64,000 nucleotides of DNA from JAHECQ01 sp963775125 (GTDB taxonomy: Bacteria; Actinomycetota; Acidimicrobiia; Acidimicrobiales; SZUA-35), in NCBI GenBank assembly GCA_963775125.1, contig CAVZHQ010000005.1, forward strand, positions 1-64,000. The letters are read 5' to 3'. Position 1 is the first letter of the stretch. Every line of letters begins with the position of its first letter. Under the pieces are notes generated by a model. It saw nothing but the letters and a program-made list of their open reading frames with translations, made no database searches and was not told the origin of the DNA. The position numbers and the translations under genes are program-made. Shown here one piece after another: positions 9,278-18,382 of this stretch.

Positions 9278-10447
9278 ATGAACTTCGACGAGCCCGAGGA
9301 CTTCGCCACCATCCGCACGGAGGTTCGGCGCCTCTGCGACAAATACGGAAACGCCTACTGGCGAGGACTCGAGCCCGATCGCTACCCCGAAGAGTTCGTC
9401 GCCGACCTCACCCGTCAGGGTTGGCTGGGTGCGCTCATCCCCGAGGAGTACGGCGGAGGAGGCCTGAGCCTCGCGGGCGCGTCGGTGATCCTCGAGGAGA
9501 TCTCGGCCAGCGGTGGCAACCCAAGTGCCTGCCACGCCCAGATGTACATCATGGGCACGCTCCTCCGGCACGGGTCCGAGGAGCAGAAGCGGCACTACCT
9601 GCCGCAGATCGCCGACGGCCGCAAGCGCCTACAGGCCTTCGGGGTCACCGAGCCGGCAGCCGGATCCGACACCAGCCAGCTCCGGACTCGGGCAGTGCGA
9701 GACGGCGACGGCTGGCGGGTGAACGGCCAGAAGATCTGGACATCGCGGGCGCTGTATTCGGACCTGATGCTGCTGCTGGCACGAACGACGCCCGCCGACG
9801 AGGTGGAGGGACGGCTCGATGGCATCAGCGTGTTCCTCTTCGAACTCCGCGGTGACGACGGCGAGCTCCTTCCGGGCCTCACCATCAATCCGATTCCGAC
9901 GTGGATGAACCACAACACCACCGAGGTGTTCTTCGACGACGTGTTCATCCCCGGTGATGCCGTTGTCGGTATCGAGGGTCACGGGTTCCGCCACATCCTG
10001 GATGGCATGAACGCCGAGCGAATCCTCATTGCCTCGGAATGCATCGGTGATGGCCGGTTCTTCCTCGATCGGGCAACGGCGTACGCGAAGGAACGGCACG
10101 TGTTCGGTCGCCCGATCGGTTCGAACCAGGGCGTCGCGTTCCCTCTGGCCCGGGCGTACGCCGACCTCGAAGCGGCCAACCTCATGCGATACAAGGCGGC
10201 TGCGCTCTTCGACGCCGGGCGACCTTGTGGCCCCGAGGCCAACATGGCCAAGCTGTTGGCCTCCGAGGCTTCCTGGGCGGCAGGCAACGCTGCGCTCGAC
10301 ACCCACGGGGGGTTCGGGTTCGCGGTCGAGTACGACATCGAGCGCAAGCTGCGTGAAACCCGCCTCTACAAAGTGGCGCCCATCAACAACAACTTGGTGC
10401 TGGCGTTCGTGGCTCAGAAATGCCTGGGCCTTCCCAAGAGTTACTGA
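9278..10447 (+). CDS. Acyl-CoA dehydrogenase family flavoprotein
   Basis: The 389-residue protein spans the acyl-CoA dehydrogenase N-terminal, middle and C-terminal domains. Markers are LIPEEYGGGGLSL, the FAD/substrate loop FGVTEPAAGSDTSQL, NGQKIWTS and RPIGSNQGVAFPLA. It would oxidise an acyl-CoA or acyl-like C-C bond using FAD in the cytoplasm. The C-terminal stretch that in short-chain and isovaleryl enzymes reads YEGT and supplies the catalytic Glu here reads LYKVAPINNN, so the base must lie elsewhere or the chemistry differs. It sits 4 bases after the importer gene and 14 bases before a glutamine-synthetase-like gene, in one operon, so it probably acts on the product of the imported compound (inference). 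Confidence 0.88.
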   Translation: MNFDEPEDFATIRTEVRRLCDKYGNAYWRGLEPDRYPEEFVADLTRQGWLGALIPEEYGGGGLSLAGASVILEEISASGGNPSACHAQMYIMGTLLRHGSEEQKRHYLPQIADGRKRLQAFGVTEPAAGSDTSQLRTRAVRDGDGWRVNGQKIWTSRALYSDLMLLLARTTPADEVEGRLDGISVFLFELRGDDGELLPGLTINPIPTWMNHNTTEVFFDDVFIPGDAVVGIEGHGFRHILDGMNAERILIASECIGDGRFFLDRATAYAKERHVFGRPIGSNQGVAFPLARAYADLEAANLMRYKAAALFDAGRPCGPEANMAKLLASEASWAAGNAALDTHGGFGFAVEYDIERKLRETRLYKVAPINNNLVLAFVAQKCLGLPKSY

Positions 10448-10461
10448 CGAGCGAGGTACCC

Positions 10462-11853
10462 ATGTCCAACCAGCACCTGCCGAACGAAGCTGAGCAGGCC
10501 GACGCGCTCGACCGGCTTCGGCGGTTGGTGCACGACCAGGACATTCACACCGTCGAGGTCGGGACCCCGGACAGCCAGGGTCATCTGCGTGGGAAGCGGG
10601 TGCCGGCGAAGCGGTTCCTCGACACGGTCGCTGCGGGCGGACTGAACATTGCCGACGCCATGTTCGTGTTCGACATGCAGAACGACCTGCCCGAGAACGA
10701 GTTCGTGAACATGGACACCGGGTACCTCGACTGCAAACTGGTCCCCGACCTCGCAACCGCGCGTCTCCTGACCCACCGCCCGGGGTATGCGCTGGTCTTT
10801 GCTTCGGTACAGGACCCGCACGGTCGTCCGCATCCGCTCGCACCGCGAGAGGTTCTGGCCGCTCAGGTCGAGCGGTGCCGGACGCTGGGATCGTTCGACG
10901 GCGGCGAGGCCCTGGTGCCCTTCGTCGCCACCGAGCTCGAGTTCTACCTCTGCAATCCCGACTGGACTCCGGTCCAGCAGCACATCCAGTACAGCTCGCT
11001 CACCGATGGTCTGGCCGTCGAAGCCGTACTGGCGGAGATGCGAGCGGCGTTGTCGGGGGCAGGGATCGAGGTCGAGTCGTCGAACGCCGAGTACGGTCCT
11101 GGTCAGTTCGAGATCAACACCGGCCCGGCCGATGCCATGACGATGGCCGACAACACCATGTTGTTCAAGACGATCGTGAAACAGGTCGCAGTGCAGCACG
11201 GACTTCGGGCAACGTTCATGCCCAAGCCGTGGATCGACTGCTCGGGTTCGGGCATGCACGTGCACACGTCGCTGACGGGCCAGGCCGGTAACGCGTTTGC
11301 GTCGTCCGACGGTGCGCCGAACGACATCATGGCCGGCTGGCTCGCCGGCCAACTGGCGCACGCCCAGGCCATGATGCTGCTGGGTGCTCCAACCGCCAAC
11401 GGCTCCAAGCGGGTGCAGCCCTACACCTTCTGTCCGACGCACATCAACTGGGGACTCGACAACCGCACGGTGCTGGCCCGCTGCATCGTGGAAGCTGGGT
11501 CACCCGCGAACCGGGTCGAGTTCCGCGCCGCGGGCGCCGATGCCAATCCCTACCTGGTCATCGCCGCGCTGCTCGCCGCAGGTGCCGATGGCGTCGAACA
11601 AGGTCTGACACCGCGGGCCATGAGCGTCGGAGATCAGTACACGGACCCGGGCGACGCCGAGGCGCTCTCGACCAACCTCCCCGACGCCATCGACGCCTTT
11701 CTCGGCAGCCGTCTCGCTGGTCAACTCGGGGACACGTTCGCGCGGAGCTTCGCGAGCATTGCGAGGGCTGAGGCCGTGCTGGCCGCCGTCCACTGCCCCG
11801 ACGCGGCCGGAGTCAACGACTGGGAGCGTGCGCGCTACCTCGAGCACTGCTGA
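10462..11853 (+). CDS. Glutamine-synthetase family ligase (second copy)
   Basis: This 463-residue protein has the full glutamine synthetase catalytic fold: PFVATELEFYL and NAEYGPGQFEIN (metal-binding Glu), GSGMHVHTSL, and the Arg-rich segment SPANRVEFRAAGADANPYL. The N-terminal beta-grasp domain reads VEVGTPDSQGHLRGKRVP, as in gamma-glutamylputrescine and other gamma-glutamyl-amide synthetases rather than nitrogen-assimilating GlnA. The adenylylation Tyr loop of GlnA is not evident. It lies in the importer/dehydrogenase operon, upstream of a P450 and ferredoxin. It is clearly different in sequence from the copy at 959, so the two may act on different amines. ATG 10462 follows GAGCGAGG at about the right distance. 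Confidence 0.87.
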   Translation: MSNQHLPNEAEQADALDRLRRLVHDQDIHTVEVGTPDSQGHLRGKRVPAKRFLDTVAAGGLNIADAMFVFDMQNDLPENEFVNMDTGYLDCKLVPDLATARLLTHRPGYALVFASVQDPHGRPHPLAPREVLAAQVERCRTLGSFDGGEALVPFVATELEFYLCNPDWTPVQQHIQYSSLTDGLAVEAVLAEMRAALSGAGIEVESSNAEYGPGQFEINTGPADAMTMADNTMLFKTIVKQVAVQHGLRATFMPKPWIDCSGSGMHVHTSLTGQAGNAFASSDGAPNDIMAGWLAGQLAHAQAMMLLGAPTANGSKRVQPYTFCPTHINWGLDNRTVLARCIVEAGSPANRVEFRAAGADANPYLVIAALLAAGADGVEQGLTPRAMSVGDQYTDPGDAEALSTNLPDAIDAFLGSRLAGQLGDTFARSFASIARAEAVLAAVHCPDAAGVNDWERARYLEHC

Positions 11854-11876
11854 TCGGCAGCAGAACGGATGTCTTC

Positions 11877-13115
11877 ATGACCACACACGTTGCGCCGGAC
11901 CTCACGACGCCAAGCCTCTATCTCTCAGGGATTCCCCATCGGCAGCTCGCCGACATGCGGGCAACCTCCGGCCTGGTGTGGCACCCCTACGAAGCTGGCG
12001 GCTTCTGGGCGGCAACCCGTCACGCCGACATCAAGGAGATCTCCAAGCGTGACGACCTGTTCTCGTCGGCTGTCGGTCACACCAATCTGTGGGATCTGGA
12101 GGCCGACGCACTCGAGGCCCGACGTTCGATCATCGATACCGACGGTCCCGATCATGTTCGTCTGCGGCGATTGGTCAGTGCAGCCTTCACACCACGCAAT
12201 GTCCGGCGCTGGGAAGACACGACTCGCGCCATCGCGAAGGAGTTGGTTGGTCGGTTCGTTTCGGATGGGGGCGGCGACTTCGTGGCGCAGGTGGCCGCGC
12301 CGCTTCCGATCCGTGTCATTCTCACCATTCTCGGTGTGCCGGTCGAGGACGCCGACTTCCTCGTCGAGCTGTCCAACTACCTCGTCGAAGGCACCGGAGA
12401 GCGTCCGTCGCTTCCCGCGGACGCGTTCGGCAACACGACACCGCTGCGTCTGCTCCCCTTCGCCAGTCCCGCAAGCCACGCGCTGTTCGAGTACGGCGAG
12501 CGCCTCGGCGCCGAGCGACGCGCCGCACCGCAGGATGATCTCGTCACCACGCTGGTACTGGCGGGCGATGACGGCGATCGACTTTCTGTGTCGGAGTACC
12601 GGAACCTCTTCCATGTCCTGGTATTCGCCGGGAACGAAACGACCCGGACGGCCATCACGCATGGGGTCATGGCGTTCGGCCGCTTCCCCGACCAGTGGAG
12701 TCGAGTCACGGCCGATCCGCGCTTGCTTGACCGCGCAGTGGAAGAGATCCTGCGCTGGGCCACGCCAGTGCTGCACATGCGCCGAACCGCAACCGAGGAC
12801 ACGGAGCTCGCGGGCACGTCGGTCGCCCGAGGCCAGAAGCTCGTGATGTGGTACGCCGGTGCGAACTTCGACGAGGCGGTCTTCACCGATCCTGATCGGT
12901 TTGATGTCGGCCGGTCGCCGAACCCGCATTTCGCGTTCGGTGGAGGAGGGCCGCACTTCTGCCTCGGCGCGTTCCTGGCTCGAATGGAGATCAAGGTCCT
13001 GCTCGAGGAACTGATTGCTGCCCGGGTCACCTTCGACGACGTCGGTGATCCGGTGCGCGTCGCGTCGAACTTCGTCCACGGAGTGCTGGCGCTTCCGATC
13101 GGGCTGGCACGATGA
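11877..13115 (+). CDS. Cytochrome P450
   Basis: An intact 412-residue soluble bacterial P450. It has the C-helix block DGPDHVRLRRLVSAAF, the I-helix oxygen-activation motif FAGNETTR, the ExxR helix VEEILRWATP, and the heme loop FGGGGPHFCLGA with the thiolate Cys at residue 362. Its stop overlaps the ATG of a 3Fe-4S ferredoxin gene (ATGA at 13112-13115), the usual arrangement for a P450 and its electron donor. It closes the importer/dehydrogenase/ligase operon, so oxidation of the imported compound or its gamma-glutamyl derivative is the likely role. It is homologous to the frameshifted P450 at 3051-4351 and shares the HMRRTAT and MWY segments with it. The substrate cannot be deduced. Confidence 0.93.
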   Translation: MTTHVAPDLTTPSLYLSGIPHRQLADMRATSGLVWHPYEAGGFWAATRHADIKEISKRDDLFSSAVGHTNLWDLEADALEARRSIIDTDGPDHVRLRRLVSAAFTPRNVRRWEDTTRAIAKELVGRFVSDGGGDFVAQVAAPLPIRVILTILGVPVEDADFLVELSNYLVEGTGERPSLPADAFGNTTPLRLLPFASPASHALFEYGERLGAERRAAPQDDLVTTLVLAGDDGDRLSVSEYRNLFHVLVFAGNETTRTAITHGVMAFGRFPDQWSRVTADPRLLDRAVEEILRWATPVLHMRRTATEDTELAGTSVARGQKLVMWYAGANFDEAVFTDPDRFDVGRSPNPHFAFGGGGPHFCLGAFLARMEIKVLLEELIAARVTFDDVGDPVRVASNFVHGVLALPIGLAR

Positions 13116-13357
13116 GCGACGACGCCGAGTTGGTCGAGGTTCGGGTCGACGGCGATCTGTGTGTCGGTGTCGGCCAGTGCGAGGCGCTGGCCCCTCACGT
13201 CCTGAGAGTGAGCGACGAGGGAGTGGCCGAGGTCGTACCGCCCGGGCTCGTAGAGCGATCGCTGGCCGATGCCGTCATCGATGCGTGTCCCAGCGGCGCA
13301 ATCTCGCTCGCCCCCAGCAGGAACGACTCGATGGGCCGAGGTATCGAGAATCGGTAG
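13112..13357 (+). CDS. P450-associated ferredoxin (3Fe-4S type)
   Basis: This 81-residue protein carries the cysteines CVGVGQC and, further on, CPSGAIS. The spacing matches ferredoxins that pass electrons to P450s, where the middle position usually held by Cys or His in 4Fe-4S proteins is replaced. The start overlaps the P450 stop by 4 bases. Family members usually end shortly after the CPxxAIS segment, whereas here about 16 extra residues (APSRNDSMGRGIENR) run on. The whole 3' part, 163 bases, is antisense to the end of the GGDEF-EAL gene. Either the tail is genuine or a small indel has displaced the stop. Confidence 0.88.
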   Translation: MSDDAELVEVRVDGDLCVGVGQCEALAPHVLRVSDEGVAEVVPPGLVERSLADAVIDACPSGAISLAPSRNDSMGRGIENR

Positions 13358-16207
13358 CCCTGACCGAGTAGACAACCGCTCTGGAGAAGGAGGTCGGCCT
13401 GGGCCGCGGTCTCGATGCCTTCGGCGATCACATCGAGACCCTGCATCCTCCCGTAACCGATGATGGCCTGGACGACACTGCGGGCCTCGGCCTCGGCGAT
13501 GCGCGACACCATCGACCTGTCGATCTTGATGGCGGCGATTGGCATCCGGAGGAGGTGCGTGAGTGAGGAGAACCCCGTCCCGAAATCGTCGAGGGCGATC
13601 TGGACTCCGAGCCGGTGTAGCAGCACCGCGCTCTCGGTCGCAACGGTCGAGTCGATGCCCTCGTGGGTCTCGGTGATCTCGATCTGAAGCCGAGCAGGGT
13701 CGAGCGAGTGGTGCTGCAACTGTGCAGCAACGTAGGCGACGAAGTCGTCGCGTCGAAGGAAGCGGCCGGAGACGTTGATCGAGATGCGGGGGAGTTCGGG
13801 ATGGGCCGCGGCAAAGGCGATGCCGGCGCTGAGGGCCCAGCGGTCGACCTCGAGAATGAGGTCGGAACGTTCGGCGACGGGGATGAACGACGCTGGTGCC
13901 AGCAGGCCACGTTCGGCATGATTCCATCGGACGAGCGACTCGAGACCGACCATCTCCCCTGTGTCCAGCGTGACGATGGGCTGGCCGTACAGGACGAGAT
14001 CGCCGCGCTCGATCGCGTCGGCCAACTCGACTTCGGTCCGTCGCCGGTCGGCGTCGAGCCGCGCGATGGTCTCATCGAAGGCAACGACCGAACCCCCTTC
14101 GCTGGTCTTGGCCACATACAACGCGACATCGGCCCGTCGGAGGAGTTCGGCGCTGCCAACGCCGGGACCCGAGGCCCAACCCGCGCTGAGCCCGATCTGG
14201 TAGCGAAGACCGTTCGGAAGGGACAGCGGTTCGCCGAACGGCCTCGACCAGCCGGAGGGCCAGGTCGCCCGCGTCTTCGCCGGTGGCCCCGGTGATCACG
14301 ACGAACTCGTCTCCACCGACTCGAGCGACCAAGTCGTCGGGACGAATATGGAGTGACAGTCGACGTGCCACTTCGGTCAGCGCGAAGTCGCCCATGTCGT
14401 GGCCGTACAGGTCGTTCAGCGGCTTGAAGCGGTCGAGGTCGAGGTAGACGATCGAGGTTGGCTCCCCGTGATCTTCGCGGCGGGCCAGTTCGAGCTTCAT
14501 CCCCGATCGGTTGAGCATGCCGGTGAGCGAGTCATGGTGAGCCAGGTATTTCAACCGGTTCTCTGCGTCCTTGCGCGCCGTGATGTCCCTCCAGATGAGG
14601 ATGGTCACGTCGCCCCGGTCGGTCTCGAAACTGCTCCCCGAAACCAGTGCCTGGATGTGGCTGCCGTCGATCGCCTCGATGACGATCTCGCTCGACCCGC
14701 CGACCAACGACCGCCAATCGGCGATGACGGATGCGGCGCCCCTGTCGGAGAGCCTGGCCTGACCGAGACCGGCGATGGCCGCGCGATTGGCTTGGATGAT
14801 GTCGCCGTTGTGATCGACGACGAGAATCGACTCGCTGGCCGTGTCGATCACGGTTCGAGCCATCTGCTCGGAATCCCGAAGGTCGGCGGTTGTTCGACGG
14901 AGCCGTTCGATAGAGCCGGCGAATGCCTCGCCGATGGGTCCCTGAGCTGACTCGTCGAGCACCGGCGCGTCGAACTTGCCATCGGCGATGGCCTGGGCCT
15001 GTGCCCGCAACCGTTGCAGAATCGCCACCAGCTGATCCAGGCTGTGGTGGACCGCTGCCGCCTCGGCCGGCGCCTGGCCATCGGAGAGCGTCCCTGTCTC
15101 CAGCCGGCCGGCCGAGATCAGCTCGGCTCGCTGGTGCAGGCCGCCTACCGACTTGGACATGACCCGGATCGACCGGGTGGTCATCCAGATGAGCAGGAGA
15201 AGCAGCATCAATGCGACCGCAGCAGCGCGGTAACCGTGGACGGTGGCTCGGTGGGAGATCTGGGCCAGTTCGCCGCTGATCTGGGCCATGACCTGCTCGC
15301 TCACCTTGCGGAGATCGTCGGCCCGCTGCCGTTCACGGGGACCGATCTCATTGAGCAACTCGATGTCGTGGGCCCCCGCCGCGAGCGATTCGCCGCTCAG
15401 TTCGTCGAGCAGATGGCCGGTGTAGCGGTCCCGATCTGTCCCGTCGGCGATGGCGGCCCACTCGGGTATCGACGTGAGGCCCGGGTTGCGAGTTTCGAGC
15501 TCGGCGATGTCGTCGCCCAGCTGTTCGGACTGAACGACGAGGGCCAACCCGCCGACGTCGGACGGTAGGAAGTTGTGGAGGTAGGCCTGCGCCACCCAGC
15601 GAGCTCCGCCGAGCGAGACGTCGTTCAGCGTGTTGATGGTCTGCAGCGACGCGGCGAGCTCGGGAGCGCCGAGTTCACCCAGCTGTGTCGACCCCAGCTG
15701 GAGATTTCGCTGCGCCTGATCGCTGACCAGACGACTGAGCTCTCGGTAGTAGGTATCGATGCCGCCCGGGCCAAAGGTGCCCTCGTCAATGCTGGCGCGG
15801 ACCGTCGGGAGTTGATCGAGGAGAGCAGCGAGATCGGCAGTGAGCAGGGAGCGATCGATGGTCGCCAACTCGACGTCCAGCTCGGACCGCAGCACCGTGA
15901 GCTCCGATCGCAGGTTGTAGCCGATGATCTCGTTTGCCTCGGACTCGGTGAGGCCGAGTACCCGGAGTGACACCAGGCCGCTGGACAAGCCCCGCTCGCC
16001 TTCGATGGTGTCCAGGGTCGCGCCGAGCCCGACGGCGGTGTCGACCTGGCCCTCGACCCGGCTTGCGGTGTCGGCCCGGTCGGCCAGGAGCCGTGCTTGG
16101 TTGGCCAGGAGACCCGATGCCATCAGCGAGGGCACGAACGCGGTGATGAGCATTCTCCGTCGAAGAGTCCAAGGGCGCGATCTGGGCACCTCCCTAGATC
16201 GGCCCAT
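13195..16207 (-). CDS. Membrane sensor with HAMP-like region, PAS, GGDEF and EAL domains (one apparent frameshift)
   Basis: The protein of about 1000 residues probably controls cyclic-di-GMP. An N-terminal helix (RRRMLITAFVPSLMASGLLA) and a second helix (AAAVALMLLLLLIWMTT) bracket a nitrate-sensing-like helical sensor region. A HAMP-like segment and a PAS domain (TASESILVVDHNGDIIQAN) follow. The GGDEF domain keeps its motif (RVGGDEFVVI). Near 14233 the frame shifts by one base, after which GGDEF ends and a complete EAL domain follows (YGQPIVTLDTGEMVGLESLVRW, DDFGTGFSSL, KIDRSMV). The signature is ESL rather than EAL but most metal ligands are present. ATG 16207 is preferred to TTG 16252. The final approximately 30 residues overlap the ferredoxin gene on the other strand. 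Dual synthetase/phosphodiesterase activity is possible but untested. Confidence 0.85.
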
Positions 16208-16318
16208 CGCGGCGAAATATGAGTGGATTGAACGGCCTCGTTCGCTGGGCAAATCGCCCCATCGACTTCTCGGTGACGAGTTTGGAAGTGGCCGGTCGTC
16301 CTGCGACGCTGGGCCGAA

Positions 16319-17267
16319 GTGAATGCATCTGTGTCCGGGGCCGTCCCCGCCAAGCCGACCGCCCCGGCACCTCCCCCTCGTTCAACGACGATCGGGCGCA
16401 GCGTCGCCCCCGAAGTTTGGCCGTACGTTGCCCTGTTCACGGTACTGATCCTCTGGGGGCTCGGCCCACCGGTGTCGAAGCTGATTACGGCTCCGCCGTT
16501 GACCGCCAGCTTCCTTCGCCTGTGGACGAGCACGATCGGCATTGCGGGCCTTCAGTACGCAACCGGGGCCCGCCCCTCCTGGCTGACACTCAAGCGCAGC
16601 CTGGTCGGCGGTGTCGCGTTCGGCTTCAACTCGCTGTGTTTCTTCATCGCTCTCAAGAACGCGTCCATCGCCACCATCACCGTCATCGGGGCTCTGCAAC
16701 CCGGTCTGGTCATGTTGTTGGCCTCGCAGATCTTCCACGAGAAGGTCACCGGGAAAGTCGTCGGATTCACCGGCATCGCCATCGGTGGAGCGGCCATGGC
16801 CGTGCTCGGTTCGGGTGCCCAGGTGCACACGAATACCGTGGGTGTGCTTTGTTCCGTCGGCTCGCTGCTGTGCATGTCGGTCTACTTCCTGGCCTCGAAG
16901 CAAGCCCGCAAGGTGCTCGGCGCGGGTGAGTACGTCATGGGCGTCATGCTGTGGGCGTCGATCGTTGCGACCCCAGTCATCTTCCTCGGTGGGGGCCTCG
17001 AGCATTTCGACGAGATCAGCCGCACCGATGTGTTCTGGCTGATCGTGATGCTGATCGGCCCTGGCGTCGGTGGACAGCTGCTGATGGGTTGGGCACTTCG
17101 TTGGGTCCCGGTGACGACGTCGGCCATGATCCTCTTGGGGCTCGACCGCCATTTCGATCGTCGCGGCCTGGCCCATCCACGGAGAGGTGCCCACCTTGCT
17201 GCAGCTGTTGGGCGGGGCCGTCGCCCTCCTGTCGGTCGGCCTGATTCTCAACGCTTCTCGGACGTGA
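16319..17267 (+). CDS. EamA/DMT-family transporter (apparent frameshift near the end)
   Basis: Ten hydrophobic helices in two repeats (PYVALFTVLILWGLGPPVSK, then ASIATITVIGALQPGLVMLL, and the second repeat from NTVGVLCSVGSLLCMSV) identify a drug/metabolite exporter of the EamA class. Downstream of TTSAMILLG the reading frame is lost near 17140. In the +1 frame the last helices resume (ISIVAAWPIHGEVPTLLQLL, then GGAVALLSVGLILN) and end at TGA 17265-17267, giving about 315 residues, the usual size. It starts with GTG 16319 and diverges from the GGDEF-EAL gene. The substrate is unknown; such proteins move amino acids or small metabolites across the inner membrane. Confidence 0.8.
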
Positions 17268-17318
17268 TCAACTTCGTGGTGGCCTAGGCTCCGGGATCTG
17301 CCCACCCAGGAGGCTCGC

Positions 17319-18339
17319 ATGTCGACAACGCCCGAATCACCATCGCCCGATCTGTCGGAGTTCGAGCATCTCCAGCTCGAGGCGAATGGCATCTCGATCC
17401 ACGCGGTCGCGATGGGCGATGGACCTCTGGTCGTGTTCTGTCATGGGTTTCCGGAGTCCTGGTACTCGTGGCGTCACCAGCTTCCGGCAGTGGCCGCTGC
17501 CGGCTTCCGGGCTGTGGCGCTCGACATGCGCGGTTACGGTCAGACCAGTCAACCGGCTGCCGTTGCCGACTACACGCTCAACCACCTGGTCGGCGATGTC
17601 GTGGGAGCAGTGCATGCCTTGGGCGCCTCGACCGCTGTCGTCGTCGGGCACGATTGGGGCGCTCCGGTTGCCTGGTACAGCGCGCTCGATGCGCCCTGAC
17701 CTCTTCCGCGCCGTCGCAGCGCTGAGCGTGCCGTACATCAGTCCGTTCGGTTCGCTGCCCGAGGGGGTCACGCTGAACGATCTGATGCGGGCCGGCGCCA
17801 ACGGCCGTGAGTACTACCGGCTGTACTTCCAGGAACCGGGCGTGGCCGAGGCCGACCTCGAAGCCGATGTCGATCACTCGGTTCGAGGCTTCCTGTACAG
17901 CATCTCGGGTGAGGTCGTTGCCGCCGGAATCCACGACATCGGATGGGATGGTCACTTCCCTGCGGGCCAGACGATCTCGCAACAGCTGGTGATCCCCGAG
18001 GTCCTGCCGTCGTGGCTCGCGGAGGAGGATGTGGCGTTCTACGTCTCCGAGCTGACCCGCTCGGGATTCCGAGGTGGCCTCAACTGGTACCGGAACCTCA
18101 ACGCACTGCCCGCCATTCTGGCTCCGTTCGTCGGAGCGACCATCGACCAACCGGCCCTCTACCTCGGTGGCGAACTCGACCTCATTGCCGGCAACACCCC
18201 CGATGCCATCGCTGCGCTGCCTGCGGCGGTTCCGGGATTGCGGAAGCTGGTGATGTATCCCGGTGCCGGGCACTGGCTCCAGCAGGAACGGGCCTCGGAA
18301 GTCAACGACGAGCTGGTCTCCTTCCTGCAGTCGCTCTGA
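17319..18339 (+). CDS. Alpha/beta-hydrolase, epoxide hydrolase-like (apparent frameshift)
   Basis: The two halves combine to about 339 residues. The first carries the oxyanion motif FCHGFPESWYSWRHQ and the nucleophile elbow VVGHDWGAPVAWY, with Asp as nucleophile as in epoxide hydrolases and haloalkane dehalogenases. A single extra base near 17688 puts a stop after SALDAP. Skipping it restores MRPDLFRAVAAL and the rest of the protein, including the late acid (GELDLIAG) and catalytic His (GAGHWLQQE). The HGFP motif and a cap region with a YYRLYFQEPG segment favour epoxide hydrolase. It precedes a Baeyer-Villiger-like monooxygenase by 43 bases, so they may share an operon. Confidence 0.82.
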
Positions 18340-18382
18340 CCCGAGTTTCTCTCGGTCGCGGTCCGGCGAGCACAATGGTCGG

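Noticed and set aside
17697..17699. TGA in the epoxide hydrolase as a second selenocysteine codon
   Set aside because: The frame changes here; conserved sequence resumes only after a one-base shift, and no SECIS-like hairpin follows.
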